The notes: generated from the letters alone by a model not told the origin. 64,000 nucleotides of DNA from Halisarca cf. caerulea (GCA_963170055.1 CAUJGJ010000137.1:42201-106200); one strand, 5' to 3'. Shown: positions 1 through 12,563, counted from the first letter of the stretch. Program-made: numbers and translations.

Positions 1-2335
1 GCACTACAGGAAATGACATACAAATGATCAGATCACGTAATGTACACGTACACACTATCAATTAAGAATACTCATTGATTTCTGACATGTGCAATTTACA
101 AAATCAATAGAATGGAGGGGATGGTGTGACACAATTGTGTTCATCACACACATACCCGGTATGTGACAGAAACAAACAACACAAAAGTTAAACCTGTTGG
201 GGAGTGCACTGTATTGGAATCTTTCTGCAATGACACAGAATACCACTACCACACGGCCATTGCATATCCAGTGCAGTCTATTGCTGTGTATATTGCATAC
301 TGAATTTAATTCTGTCAATGAAGTTTGGTATCTGTGACTGCTTGTGCCATCGGTCAGTCAAGACTCTTAACTTAAACATATCAGATTCCTCTCTTCCATG
401 CACACACAGGTACAGATGCACAAATATACAAGAAATAGGCACTGCATGTGCTAGGATCAGCTATGTATGTGGATGGTACTGCATCTTCACTAAAATATTG
501 GCTGTTAAGTTTGTCCTAAAGGTCAAATCTGCAAACAATCAACCAGATAAGACAAGTAATGAGCGTCCAAAACAGTTAATAGTCTTTCATCAACAAAATC
601 TTTTCACATATCTGCATGTTATAAACTCAATTGTAGACAAGAAAACATAAATTGTAGGACACACGTCGCTAGCATTGTCATATTTAATTACATTACAGAC
701 AATTCACCTGCTTCAGTCATGGGCAAAGTCTTCTTTTAACATACAGCGCACTGTTCTTTAATTGAATCAAATCTTACAAACTACCATACAATGCCACGCC
801 AACAGACACAGCAGATACAAAGATGTACTGCAGACAATGGTAATCTACAAGACTTGCTTCTGTCTGTTGCAAGAACACTTTAAATATCTTGGAATTTACC
901 GACCAAGAAGAATTTTTACAACAACACTAGCTCACTCTACCTGGACACCCAAAAGTTTGATCAGCAAATTCCAATAATAGTGTTGATTCATTATGAAACT
1001 ACAATTATATATTCTGTTCAAGTTTTGTTAATTGGAAGACTGCAGAATAAATTCCCAATCCTCCCGAATGGATGGGGAGGCTGGTCTGTGTCCAGCTGTG
1101 GTCATCCAGGGAGATGTTGCAAAAAGATCCCAAGAGAGTTTTCTGAATAATGAAAGAAGATGCGAGTGGAAACAGGGATCGTATAGATTAAGAACAACTC
1201 TTGGGAGTTGAAAGAATATGTGCTTGTAGGTGTGTATTCCTTTAATTCCCCCCAAAACTTACAATTAAGACTTTGAGTCAGGCAGAAATGTAGAAGATTA
1301 GTGGTGGTGAATTGTGTGGAGTAATTATTATGGCATTGTAATGAACTAATTATATGTTGCTATTGGTTACAGTTGTCTTGATTGAGTCTTGTCTTGTTGT
1401 ATCATAGACTGTTGAGAATTATTATAATTATTATAATATTAGAATTATAGTGATCTTTCCTATTCAGCATTGGGAACATCACAAATTGGAGACCCCAACA
1501 TGATTAGCATGGCTGCCACCATGTTGTTTAAACAATTGTTTTGATTTTCAAGATATTGCTCCCTCCAGCCTTGTTAGGGAATTATACACTTCACTTATGA
1601 AGCCTGTGTCTGAGGCCTGGTTGCTGGATATCGTTTTTCTTCACCTTGCCAGGTATACCTCTCCATGGTTTAACCATTTGCCAATGGACTTTTAACCCTG
1701 AGTCTGAGGCTTTCTTTTATATCATTCTTGTTTGTTGATTTAATTTGAGTAGTAATGCACACATACCAATTGTGAAAATCGCCCAAAGTTGATCTCGTAT
1801 TTGAACTGAGACGCGATGGTGACGCAGAAGTTGCAGAACTCCTCTTGTATACATCACATACCAACACATAATTTTAGTAGATTCTGAACACAGAATGACT
1901 GTTATCTCTTTATATTGTGATATTAATTTTATTGTATTGTAGTCATAAATATATATCACAATAACTTGTATGATGATTACGAGGTGGGAACTTTTTTAAT
2001 GACCTCTATTGTACGTACCTAAATCTACACATAAAATGGGAAGCAAAATTTAATATTAAAACCAGTCTGAGAGTACATATGTGGGAGGATAATACAATTA
2101 ATGTATGTATAATATGGTGAATATCATCACTTGTACTAACTGCACGTACCACTTCTCTTAGGTAAGCCAAACTTTCAGCATCATCACAAGCTGTTCCATC
2201 ACAAAGGAATCTTATGAGTCTTCTGCCCGAATTACTTACCACTGTTAACACAATCAGTATCAAGAAGGACCCACAGACCAAGAAACAACATGATCTAATA
2301 CAATTGTAGCGTTTTCGCTTTGTACAACAAATCAT
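1..2335 (-). CDS. FAM69/DIPK1-like kinase, 5' part (exon 1 and first codon of exon 2)
   Basis: Exon 1 is 2335-2150 (62 codons), from an ATG to a GTACGT donor after codons for YLREV. It encodes a short basic, Cys-rich N-terminus (MICCTKRKRYNCIRSCC) followed by a hydrophobic stretch (about residues 17-33), the signal anchor of a type II ER membrane protein. Exon 2 starts at position 3: the CTGTAG acceptor at the left edge is the same as in the full paralogs downstream, and only its first codon (TGC) is in view. The rest of the gene lies left of the window. Exon 1 is more diverged than in the other copies (for example RLIRFLCDGTACDD). Family assignment comes from the five complete paralogs; it cannot be tested on this fragment alone. 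Confidence 0.75.
4..2149 (-). other. Intron 1 of the left-edge FAM69-like gene
   Basis: No exon recognised. The part nearest exon 2 (about 4-650) matches intron 1 of paralogs B (about 14970-15460) and E (about 40460-40900), including an internal run around a CCAGGTATGGTTGTGACAG-like block. Positions 700-980 match 41090-41380 in paralog E. From about 1486 a longer block is shared with 16754 onward. The small open frames here run through these duplicated non-coding blocks and are not conserved as protein. Confidence 0.6.
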
Positions 2336-2515
2336 CCTTGCAACATCAACCTATGCTTTCAGCTTCCTTGCTAAAATTCTGCTTGCTCCTCATATTATAA
2401 GGCTTTCGGTTGATGCTATAGGTCTTCTTGCCGTCTTCAGTGGATCAACCATTCATAGTAACATTGTGGTTAACATACATCAAGTGAAGTCACACATCAT
2501 TCCATGTTGAGTCTT
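2336..2515 (-). promoter_or_regulatory. Upstream region of left-edge FAM69-like gene
   Basis: This 180 nt stretch is conserved in front of exon 1 in all six array genes. On the minus strand it holds a TATA-like TTATAATATG about 55-65 nt before the ATG (2390-2403) and a block around GTTAACCACAATGTTACT. Promoter role is inferred from position and conservation. Confidence 0.45.
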
Positions 2516-2605
2516 GTAGTCTCACATCACCAGCCCGTTTTTCCTACTTAATTACCTCTTACCAGTAGGAGGCAAGTAGCTAGGAAAGGGGGCTGGCAAT
2601 GAGAG
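2516..2605. repeat. Palindromic element in promoter (left-edge gene)
   Basis: Inverted repeat of about 90 bp: GTAGTCTCACATCACCAGCC on the left arm is answered by GGCTGGCAATGAGAG on the right, with a central CTCTTACCAGTAGGAG. Related copies sit at 11194, 17818, 20737, 34932 and 46661. Confidence 0.7.
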
Positions 2606-3449
2606 AAAAGCTTGGGCCACTGAAGGTAGATGACCCATTCCCGCTAGGCCACTTATGGAGACTGATTTTGTTATGACAATAATGGCCAAAGAGTCTAATA
2701 GTTATGATGATTATGATGCTATATGCCCATTGCACTAAATTAAGTCATTTATGCTGGTGCAATTCCTGCTACTGCAGAAACCCCATGCCATAAGTAAAGC
2801 AAAGCAATTGAAAGACATTCTGCAGCCGTGAGTAGGTTACCACTCTGATGCAATGACCCAATATTGACTCTTATTCATGAAGGAAGGATGCAGTATTCAG
2901 GCACGCCTACGCCTGGTCCTATTGCATGCACCGGAATGAAAATTTGGTGTACTCTTTATACAGTTCAAATATGTATCATATTATGTATAATATTTTTATA
3001 CTATATGAATTTATAACCAACTCCACTTAAAAGTACACTGTAGGTAGCTATACTACAAAGACCTTTTGCCTATATCTTTTGCAAGCTTCTACCATTTGTG
3101 CTCTATAGCCGATTACAAATTTAATATCTCTTATAATTACACTGTATGTATGCTTGTATATTGTGATCAGCTTTATTTGCCTAATTTATATATTATGGGT
3201 ATGGAATAACATGATGCGTGTGGCTGTAAGGCACCATGCATGTGATTCTAATTATTATTATTAATAATAACATTATGTTAATTTTGTACATTTCCATGCA
3301 CTGTAGCATTTTCCATTTATTTATAGCAAAATATATTTACATCAATAATAGTAGAATATACTGATTAATTCCAGATGATTAGATATGAAGAATGGACATG
3401 GAAGCACATGCAGGTGATATCTAGCAGTCGTCAATATATACTGTACATA

Positions 3450-3515
<66 letters not shown>

Positions 3516-3650
3516 TTTCTTATATATTTGAGTCTACTGGAGTTTTCGGGCAGGATGCCCTTGATTTTTTCCATGACCTAGCTAATGGTATGCGCACATG
3601 GAAGCACATGCAGGTGATATCTAGCAGTTGTCAATATATACGGTACACAC

Positions 3651-3720
<70 letters not shown>
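3450..3720. repeat. Two (AT)n arrays in a duplicated 200-bp segment
   Basis: (AT)n at about 3450-3511 and 3650-3720. Each follows a copy of the phrase GAAGCACATGCAGGTGATAT, so a short segment with its microsatellite has been duplicated in tandem. Confidence 0.85.
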
Positions 3721-3723
<3 letters not shown>

Positions 3724-3939
3724 TTCTCGGCACAAAGAGAAGTGAAGTGATCAGTGATAATGAATTAAAGTGCTATATCAACCATGATATCAGATTATCC
3801 ATCTCTTAGACTAACTGTTGTTGGTCCATGTAACGCAACACTCTTGGGGTCTCCCCTTATATTGGAAGTAATGTATCAGTCAACACAGGCATTACATCAA
3901 AGATGCAGTCCTTACAAACTTTATATGTGACAAAACTTT

Positions 3940-4796
3940 ATAGGAGACAGATTGAAACTCCTACATGATGCCCTGAGTTTGCTACATAATGCCTTCACCA
4001 TGACCAAGTTCTATACATCCTGAGGATGGCACGTGGTTTACAGCTAGTTTGCTTGAAGACTTTAACACCATTCAAAGAACTCTCTTGGAAGGTAATTGCA
4101 ACATACAGCTCAATGATGATTCCTGGATGCAGACAGCATTGTCCATCAGTGCGGTAGGCCTGGGAATTCATAGTACAGCTAAGCTAACACCATCTGCTTA
4201 CTTAGCCTCAGCTGCTGGTTGTGCTACAATTCTACAGAATCTTCTGCCTGATATCGATGTGATCCATTACCCATTGCAGCCACTATACAGCATGCAGACA
4301 TAAATATTTGGCAGAAGATATCCACAGAATCACCAACCTCTGAGGACAATGCTACAAAATAAAAATGTGGGACACTCCAGTGAGAGAAGCAATTAATTTT
4401 GAACAACATCCTTCTCAGAAGAGACCAAAAATCAAAGCCATGCAGACTGTTGACTTCCAAGTAGAAGGAGTCTGGGGCTCCTCCCCCTATCTCAACAGTT
4501 GTCTTAAGCTTGACTGGATGATAAGACAATCCGTGTTGCAGTTGGCTTACGACTTGGTACCCCATTGTGTGTTCCTCCCCCCTGCTAACACTACGGTGAG
4601 CAGGTGGACCAGTCAGCCACACATGGACTTAATTGTATACAGATTCAGGGACATATTCTACGACATGCTGATCATGAACTCAACCAGTTTATCCACAGAA
4701 TTAATCCTTGAGTCTATCAAAGTTCCTAGCATATTGGAGTCTCAAGGCTTATCCCACAGACATCACTGCACACCTGATGGTATGTGTGTTGTATGA
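3940..4796 (+). pseudogene. Decayed retrotransposon reverse-transcriptase C-terminal region
   Basis: Conceptual translation in shifting frames resembles the region downstream of the reverse-transcriptase core in a non-LTR-type element that is common in invertebrate genomes. There is a GLGIHSTAKLTPSAYLASAA stretch (from 4049), then a W-D-x-P-V and RPKIKAMQTV stretch (4365 on), and a PSILESQGLSHR stretch near 4730 ending in PDGM. Frameshifts and stops break it into at least three pieces. The same family is represented at 9647-9937 and 53047-53262 by its more C-terminal part. Assignment rests on remembered family motifs. Confidence 0.55.
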
Positions 4797-4820
4797 CAAT
4801 GATTGTTGATTTTGAATATA

Positions 4821-4993
4821 CAGTGGAACCTGTCTATTGTGGTCACCATTGGGGTGAAATTTTTTGGCTGTTATAGACAGGTGGCTGCTTTAATGAGGTA
4901 GAATACCATACATTACTGCAGATTTGGAGAAGAATTAGTGGCTGGTATAGACAGGTGACTGCATTACACAGTGACCACAATAGACAGGTTCCA

Positions 4994-4996
<3 letters not shown>
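4821..4996. mobile_element. Mariner-type MITE with TA target site
   Basis: 176 bp bounded by CAGTGGAACCTGTCTATTGT and its inverted match ACAATAGACAGGTTCCACTG, flanked by TA on both sides. No coding capacity. An (AT)n array follows directly at 4997-5041. Confidence 0.8.
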
Positions 4997-5041
<45 letters not shown>

Positions 5042-5046
<5 letters not shown>

Positions 5047-5814
5047 TAATCAATATGCATAATTACATATTATTAAACAATTCGATATCTACAGTACAGA
5101 AAAGAAAAAAAATATTATTCCAAGTAAGATTACAAATAATTAGTACATAAAAGTACTTAAAACAGCTGTACAATTAATTTTTTAAATTATTACACTGATC
5201 CAGGGGCATAGCCAGAAGAAAAAGAAGGGGGGGGGGGGGTTCTGAAAGTCTTGATCATGGGCACATATATGCTGTACAAAGAATCTGATCCTCGATCACG
5301 GCACATTGTACTATATGTAGTCATTATAGTATGTCTATGGTGTCAAGACTGCATGTGGTATGCATGGGATCACCACTGAGTGGGTATAGGTAAACATTAT
5401 AGCAATGCGTGCTTGTGTCAGACAAGCTATAATGACTAAAAAGGATCAATGCAAAACATGCATGAATATAGTATTCACAGATTTTGTTGTCATATGCTCT
5501 GCAAAACCATGTGTGCATGCAGGACAGGTGTATTTATGCAGGTAAAAACTGCAACTGCATGCAGTAAGTGTTGGGATTAATTGCATCATTAAGTAGCACA
5601 TTGGTGGCTTCAGATTGATGATGGGGTGCCCTGGCAACCAGAAAACAATGGTAGCTATGCCTCTTCTGATTCCCTGACACAATCTGAGATAGGATAAAGA
5701 ATCACTTGTGTGGAATATGGTCAGCAGCAGGACAGGATGAAGAAGAGAAGTAAGAAGAACTTTTTGGGTTTTTCCTCCTAGCTTGAGTGTGCAGTGGAAG
5801 TTGTACCTGTACCT
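5042..5814. other. Gene-free stretch
   Basis: AT-rich sequence with a G11 run near 5228. No exon, RNA gene or element boundary recognised. The small frames have no recognisable family. Confidence 0.4.
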
Positions 5815-6045
5815 GAGAAAGGTGCTTCCATCTGGTTAACTGCATTGCCCCTGGAGGAATATGGATTTCTCCTCCACAAGCGAGATTTCCACAATGCAAT
5901 ACACCTGCATGAGATATAGCTGGCAACCAGGGAGAATGCCAAGGAACTGAGTATGTGGCATGTAAACACTTCTCTGTGGATCACTCCATGATAAACCCAT
6001 GTGGGGTTTCCCAACCCTAAGGACAAGTATGCACAGTGGATAATT
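5815..6045 (+). pseudogene. Retrotransposon relic (LTALPLEEYGF motif)
   Basis: Translation from about 5815 reads EKGASIWLTALPLEEYGFLL then HKRDFHNAIHL, followed by in-frame stops. This resembles a region found after the reverse transcriptase in many invertebrate retroelement proteins (W-L-x-A-L-P-L-E-E-x-G-F, then a D-A-L-x-L-R-Y-G-like segment). It is clearly dead. A second, independent relic of the same segment is on the minus strand at 33480-33640. Confidence 0.5.
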
Positions 6046-7713
6046 GCAAGAAATCAGTAATGAATATAATACTGTATATTCATCACAATAAAACATCATG
6101 TACAATAAATCCATACTAAAGGTAACCATGCATAAGAAAACCAAAGTGATGAGATTATTGATTAAAATGATGTGATTGCAGCAGTACACTATAGAACATC
6201 ATATTATACACAATAATTGGTGAATCCCATACTCCTTTGGCACCAATACAATGTCTGCTGGTACTGGATGGCTCTAATTGCTGATCTCAGTAGAGCAAAA
6301 GATATCCTGCAGCCCATGATGGTGAGTACGGCATGCCACACTTGCTCGCAAGACTGTTGGTCAAGCATCAGAAAACTAAGGAGGTAAACACTCCATTCTC
6401 AACCTCCCTAATTCTTGCACCATACTCTCTCTTTTTGGGATTCTTGTTTTGTTTGTACAAGGTAGTTAGGTTCTTGCTCTGGTATGAAAAGGTGCTTGAG
6501 TGAAATACCCTTATGCCTCTTGTGCCATAGACCAGGAACCATAATATGCTTTGGTATCCACACAGGCCTTGCCCTCAGCATTGGTTGTGGCTATAGCTGA
6601 AAGGTTCATCACTGAGAGGTGGCAGAGCAGGTTCAATGCTCGTGTTTGTTCACACTGTCTTCAACAAGGTGACTGATAGGCCCTGTTAGTTACAACAACT
6701 GAGGGTGGATACAAATGAGTTGGAGGATGTGATTAAATTTGGTACACAAAAAATTATAAAGAAGTATGCTGGTGGCTGACAGTACATTGACACTGCATGA
6801 GGTAACTAAAAGTCAAATACTTTGAGTGTGAGCTTAAAATAGTAAGGGTTGACTACATGGGAATACAGAAATTGGTAAATTAAGTAAGTGTTGCAGGGTA
6901 GTTTAGAGCAAGGACAAATGTAGTGATAGGTATATGCATGTGCGATCTGAATCAAAGTTAGTGAGGAAATGGGTTCACAAGTGTGCTTGAATTTGGCGCT
7001 TGCAATTGATAGTAATGAGTGGCTTGTTATAACTTCAATATGTGGCAAAGACTTCCATAGTGTAATGATGCGATTAGAAAAAAGTGTTTGCTGATGATGT
7101 TTTAGAATGGTTGACTGTTAATTTATGCTGCTTGCCAAATCCAGTGTTGGATGATGCAAATCATGTGACATAGGTGTAAACGTCGAGTCTACATTGATAT
7201 CATAATATTATTATATTCACTTTCAGTCAATTCCATTTAAAAGACCCTCACAAGCTAGGCAAGAAGATGGCTGCCAATCGGACGTGAAATCGGTGTTAGG
7301 GGACCTTTTTAATGGTACATCATCCTTTCCCATAATATTGTGACAACAAAATGTACAGCATTACGCAGGTATGTTATGTCCGAAAACAGGGAGGATTGTT
7401 ACCTGCGTATGGTCTACAAATGCAATAGAAGTGGCACATGTTCTAAATGCATTCGTACAATTGCCGGCCAGCAGGAAGACTGCATGCTCCAATCAAGAAA
7501 TGTCAGACTATTCAAATTTTGCAGCTGCACTACAAAGCATGCATACAAATGTATATATTGCAAGTACAAATGTCACCATAATTTTGAAGAAAACATGATA
7601 TAGCATTATAAAAAATCATTGTTGAGTAAAAGCTATATCTTTTATAAATAATACAAAAATCTACAATTAAAGTCAAATAATATGAACATAGATTTTATTA
7701 GAGCAAAAGTCAG
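6046..7713. other. Intergenic stretch 3' of paralog A
   Basis: Nothing recognisable up to about 7300. From about 7330 the sequence is the 3' flank shared by array members (compare 30780-30980 and 38980-39180). A Cys-rich frame at 7340-7603 falls in this shared flank and is not kept open in the other copies. Confidence 0.4.
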
Positions 7714-10700
7714 TCAAGTTTCTTTAATCGATTCACGCAGTAAGCTTCTTAGGCTGTTCAAGACGTTGGGTGGAGAACGCACTAATGTATCATTGAAGTA
7801 GCGAATGAGGTGCTGAGGATGCCCACATGTCTCCAACAGCTCATCCAAATGGTCTGCTATTCTCTTTGGAGGGTTAAACAGGAGTCCTGGATTTGCAATA
7901 CCATTTGATTGGAAAATAATATTACATATGACCTGCAAAGTCAGAGGAAAATGAGACGCGATAGTTCTCCTCAGGACACACAAAATTGAACCTTTGTTCC
8001 ACATACAAACAGAACCAATGACTGTGCATGGGATGATTTTACATTCCAACAATATTCTAACAATGTTCATGTGACAGGTATTAGTGCTGTATGTGTGGAC
8101 AAATCAGCAAACAACACCACGTACTTACTTGGAGGTTACTTGAGTAAAGTTTTGGTTCACACAAGTTTGTTGAAAGATTACACTTGGACCAACAATCACT
8201 AAAGTCACAGGCACGATCAGAAGTACACTTTGTCCTCTTATGGCCTTTTACCATTGATAATAATTTTTCCTCAAAGTAGGAAATATCCATGTCAATAGCA
8301 AAGGCTTTGAGGTAACTGTCAACTCCAAAATTGCCCTCCTGCACGTCACAGAGGTAGACAGTGCCATAAGGTGTGTGCTCAAATGCTTCCACCATGTCAA
8401 GCATAGAGATGGCAATCAAAGCCCGTTTCTTCCATGTTCTAGGATCCAAGGCAACATGGTCCTGTAAGTCATCTGACAAAGTGCTTTGTACAGCAAAAAT
8501 GTTCCCACAAGTTCCATATACTTCAGGCACTCCTGGAATGCCCCTCAGTAATACATAGAAAACATACTCTTCTGAAGCCAATATCCTCATGCAGGAAGCA
8601 GCTTCATGGTAAGATATCAGAGCATCAGAGTTGGCATCACATTCCAGTAAGAATTCATCAATGACATCTTTGCTTGCATATGTTCTTCCCCATCCAAACA
8701 TAACCTCTTTGATGGTGTCATTGATCATGGTAGCAATTTGGTCAAATTTAAGGAGAGAGCCATGCTTATCCTGTAGGTATTCTACCTCACGCATTTTATC
8801 CTTAACAATAAAGCTTTTATATGTTGTTTTGGCTTTCAGTACTACGTCTTTGCCTTTGTACTTCACCAAAAGAACATGTGGTGACACTCCATGTCCCAAA
8901 CACTTGCTGTAGTGGACCATTTCGGAACACATGCTTTTACAGAATGAACCTGGGACCAGCCCTTTTGAATAATTGGAGCACTGCAGGAAGATGCATGGCA
9001 TGCAAATGATCAAATTATGTAACGTGCACATACACACTAATTCTTACAAGGATGTTCATTAATTTCCAACAATTGCAATAAGATATCAATATAATAGAGG
9101 AGCTGTATAACACGATTGTGCTCACCATGTATGGTTGTGGTAGATATCGAGAAGCAATAACACAATTCTACCTGTTGAGGAGTGTACTACAATGGCAGCA
9201 AATGACTGCACACATGGCCTGTGAGATTCTTCATAAAATCTTAAGGACTTGGCCCCAAAGCTCCTATAGTTACCACTGTAACTGGCACAAAGATGTGTGC
9301 TGATTGTAAGTGGCATAATACAATATATACATACAAGTATATACATATAATATGTATTCATGAGTGAAACATATACGTAGGTTGAAACATGCACAACACA
9401 GTCACCAGGACAAAATTAAAGGAAGACAATAAAATTAATATACAGTAAAACCTGTCTATAACGACCATTCAAGGGATAAAGTAGTTGTGGTCTCTGTAGA
9501 CAGGTGGTCCTTGTATGGAGGTGCTTTAGTACAACTGAAGTGGCCATGAACCAGCCTGCTGTGGTCTCTATAGACAGGTGGTCTTCATATGATGTGAGTG
9601 GTCTTTAAGACAGTTTTTCCTGTAATCTAAGACCTAAGGAACGTCCTCAAGCACAGAGCAATGCTGCAAAGATCCCAGAATAGATACGACGTTCCCCTTG
9701 AACTGCCACAGGTAATCTCTTAATGAGGATTTGCTGAGACAACACCTCTCCTATCCAAGTTCTCAGATGTTGGACTATCTGTTTGAGGAAGAGAAGGGTT
9801 TCTGTACCAACAGTTCTGGTTGCTTCTATAGGAGACTGCATGAGGCAAAAATATACGTGGCTGGCTTTCAAATGACTGTAGTGCTGCTGTGCGAGCTTCC
9901 ACTTGATCAGCCATGGCCCAGTCCTCTCAGAAGCCAAAGTGGAATAGCAAAAGTATCATAGCAAGTGGCATCCAAGATGTGTGGAAGACCACTCCACCGT
10001 GGGAGCAGAGTTACTCCATTAGGTCACTTCCAATTGGACCAGCTGAGGGCAGAGGCTCAACCTGACATGCATGGGACTCCTAATGCAGTTAAGGACCTGT
10101 AGATAATGTCAGTGATGGACTTATTCTTGCCAGGGATGGTGGCCCTGGTTCTTGCATGTAACAGCTCAAGGTGTGCAGAGCTTTCTCATCTACAGGCATT
10201 GTTGGCATGGGTGAGGACGGCTGAAAACAACTCTCAAGTGGAGGCCAACAGAGATGGTGACAGTGTTGTCACCACTTCTGAGCCCAAGGGATGACACCAT
10301 GCAGGTGTGCATTCAGCCATGCACCCAACCCTTTGGTGGAGACACCTACAAGTCTGGCACTGGGTGCTGGGTCTGTAGCCTTCTCCGAGAAGGAGTTGAG
10401 AATAGCCTTTGTCTGGGTCATTTCCCAGGTTCTCTGATGGGCGTCAGAATTAAGGACTTGTGGATGGAGATTCCAGTATGGTTGAGCTACATAGCATTAA
10501 TGCATCCAAAGTATCATATCTAACAACCTCATAATTTTTGAAGTCCCATCGTGTGTTAGATTAGAGATATTTAACTGTTTGCTATCGAAAACATACCATA
10601 CCATCATTGATACCACAGACTAGCTGTGGTCCCATTGAGGTAAGTGTACATGTCTAAACACACATCACTTGGGAAGCTAATTTTAATATTACAAGCCAGA

Positions 10701-11006
10701 GAAATAATAGGCAGTGGTATACTCCTTGATTTAATAATAAACTTATGGGAATAATGCAATTAATAATTAAAATATGTAATAAAATGATGAATATAATTAC
10801 TTGTACCAAACTGCACGTACCACTTCTCTTAGGTAAGCCACACTTTCAGCATCACTACAATCTGTTCCTCCATGAAAGTATTTTATGGTTATTCTTTCTG
10901 AATCACTTGTCAGTACTAACACCATCAGTATCAAAAAGGACCCACAGACCAAGAAACAACATGATCTGATACACTTGTAGCATTTTTGCTTTGTACACAG
11001 ACCCAT
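7714..11006 (-). CDS. FAM69/DIPK1-like divergent protein kinase, paralog A
   Basis: Three exons: 11006-10821, 8980-8129 and 7932-7714, joined by GT/AG introns (GTACGT and GTAAGT donors; CTGCAG and TTGCAG acceptors), all phase 0, giving 418 residues. That is close to the roughly 430 usual for FAM69 proteins. Order: basic Cys-rich N-terminus, signal anchor, luminal Cys-rich segment (CSNYSKGLVPGSFCKSMC), Lys of a VVLKAK beta-strand, an EF-hand-like loop DANSDALISYHE inserted in the kinase N-lobe, a CDVQEGNF catalytic-loop equivalent, and IDMD in place of DFG. The family is predicted to comprise calcium-linked, ER-resident kinases; activity here is inference. A polyadenylation hexamer AATAAA lies about 15 nt past the stop (minus strand, 7699-7694). 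The activation-loop segment reads EKLLSMVKGHKRTKC and differs strongly from the other copies. Confidence 0.85.
9443..9622. mobile_element. Mariner-type MITE in intron 1 of paralog A
   Basis: Starts CAGTAAAACCTGTCTATAAC and ends in an imperfect inverted match (TTTTTCCTG), flanked by TA. It contains repeated GTCTCTATAGACAGGTGGTC units and is related to the element at 4821-4996. Confidence 0.65.
9647..9937 (-). pseudogene. Retrotransposon C-terminal relic in intron 1 of paralog A
   Basis: Minus-strand translation contains PIEATRTVGTETLLFLKQIV and GEVLSQQILIKRLPVAVQ, matching the very C-terminal part of the retroelement family whose upstream part is at 3940-4796 (general pattern P-x-x-I-E-T-x-G-x-x-G-x-E then L-x-Q-R-x-S-V-A-x-Q). 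A second copy with the same motif is at 53047-53262. Ends are not defined. Confidence 0.5.
9960..10520. repeat. Dispersed repeat, unclassified
   Basis: Parts of this stretch, including CAACCCTTTGGTGGAGACAC and GGATGGAGATTCCAGTATGG, recur in inverted orientation at about 20190-20560. It is less AT-rich than its surroundings. No coding match recognised. Confidence 0.5.
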
Positions 11007-11193
11007 CCTTCAATATCGAACCATGCTTATACAACTTCCTTAAGCTTACTAAAGTTCACCTCACTATTCTTATATAAGACTTTGGGTTGATGCTGTAGGT
11101 CTTCTTGCAGTCTTGCATTGGATCAACCATTCACAGTAATATTGTGGTTAACATACATCAAGTGAAATCACACATCATTCTCTGTAGAGTCAC
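11007..11193 (-). promoter_or_regulatory. Upstream region of paralog A
   Basis: Conserved block as in the other array genes. On the minus strand a clear TATA box, TTATATAAG-like, lies at about 11078-11070, roughly 65-70 nt before the ATG. The GTTAACCACAATATTACTGT block is further upstream. Confidence 0.5.
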
Positions 11194-11266
11194 GTAGTCT
11201 CACATTTCCAGTCCGTTGTCCTACTCACTTCCTACCAGTAGGAGGAGAGTAGGAAAAGGACAAAGT
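11194..11266. repeat. Palindromic element in promoter (paralog A)
   Basis: Begins GTAGTCTCACATTTCCAGTC and has the central palindrome CTTCCTACCAGTAGGAGG. The right arm is partly replaced (AAAAGGACAAAGTGG). Confidence 0.6.
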
Positions 11267-12468
11267 GGTGGTCATCCACATGAAGTACAAATGTACATAG
11301 CTCCACCACAACCAACACTAAATCAGACCACTATCTCTTCAGCATAACACACATGACTGATATATACATCACCATAGAGGCAATCCATCAGATTCTCATA
11401 TTTTATCATATTATTTTCAAGAGCAGATTAAACTCAAATAGCCGAGTAGTCTGGCGTTGCTGACCTGATTCTCGCTCGGCCTTTTTCGGGGACTGACAAA
11501 ATCATCAGAGTGTTTAATATTATTTACTGCAAGTAAATAGGGTTAACATGCTGGAGGGAGGACACCTAGGCTGCCTCTACATGCCAAATGCCCATGGAGA
11601 CAGGTGGTTAACTCATGCCTGAAGAATGCACATGAGAGCAACACCATAAGGCTAGCCTCCTATATATATTAGCAAGCGCAATAAGTTAAAGGCAGGCACC
11701 TATTGCTAACTAGAGCAAGCTGCTAGACTCCTGCAGCTGGGAACAACAGCCACATGCTCATTGACATTCATACCATTTGCTAGTGTATCCCGAAGCGAAA
11801 ATGTGGCCTTTCGCAAGCTAGTGGGAGCAAGTCACTATACTGTTAATTTTTCCCTTCCACTCACTTCTATAGCAAGATCCAACATATATGGGTCTACTTT
11901 GTATACCATTTCACTCTATAGCACTTGCATGCCATGTATGTTGCCCTGCATGGTTATAGATGATGTTAGATAGGCTTGCCTCACACGACCACAAGCTAAC
12001 TCTAGCCTGCTACAGTTGCTCATTCTTCCTTGTTGTGGTCTGTACCCTGTAAGTCTATAGATCTTTTTCCATTCATTTTCTCCTTTTTTATTGTCCACTG
12101 AGTTCAGTGCGACCAGACTGGACTGGGGGACTCTCGAATCCTCTTTCAACCCTTCTTTGTCCTTAGTTGAAAACTTAATGTTGTTACTAAAATGAACAGC
12201 ATGTCCATTGAGCTGGTACCCAATTAATCAATGAAAGCAATAATTTAACCTTGGGTACTAGAAAATCATTGATTTGATTAAGCCAATTAAGTACTAATTC
12301 GTGCGAAAAATAAAATAATTATGTTAAATACATAGGTGTTAAAACTAACCTCTTTGAATCAGAAGTGCAAAGTATTGTACGTAATTCCCCTTTGAAGCTA
12401 GTTGGGGTTATCTTGCTATTATTCTACGCTTTTCCCGACAGCTAAATGTTAATTTGGCAATATGCTGG

Positions 12469-12563
12469 TTATTGCATGCCAGTCTCTCGGGAGTATCACA
12501 TTTACTGCTCTCACCCTCGGGTCTCGCTCAGTAAATGCGATACTCCCTCGTGGGCATTTCATA
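12469..12563. repeat. Inverted repeat, MITE-like
   Basis: Left arm 12469-12507 (TTATTGCATGCCAGTC... GAGTATCACATTTACTG) pairs with right arm 12529-12563 (CAGTAAATGCGATACTCCC...). The centre is CTCTCACCCTCGGGTCTCG. Single copy in the window. Confidence 0.6.

Larger units (their letters stand above)
1486..3450. repeat. Segmental duplication, copy 1 (with 16754-18800)
   Basis: A block of about 2 kb that carries exon 1, part of intron 1 and the upstream region of the left-edge gene. It is repeated collinearly at 16754-18800 around exon 1 of paralog B. Both begin with TTGGAGACCCCAAC and end near GATTAGATATGAAGAATG followed by an (AT)n array. A shorter part (about 3200-3340) is also seen at 12733-12930 upstream of paralog A. 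Confidence 0.75.

Noticed and set aside
4224..4622. 132-codon minus-strand frame
   Set aside because: It is antisense to the retroelement relic at 3940-4796, which has the recognisable motifs.
7340..7603. Cys-rich open frame of 87 codons after paralog A
   Set aside because: It lies in the 3' flank shared by array members, and the frame is not kept in the equivalent sequence of B, D or E.
8373..8912. Plus-strand frames opposite exon 2 of paralog A (and equivalents in the other copies)
   Set aside because: They are shadows of the conserved minus-strand coding exon.
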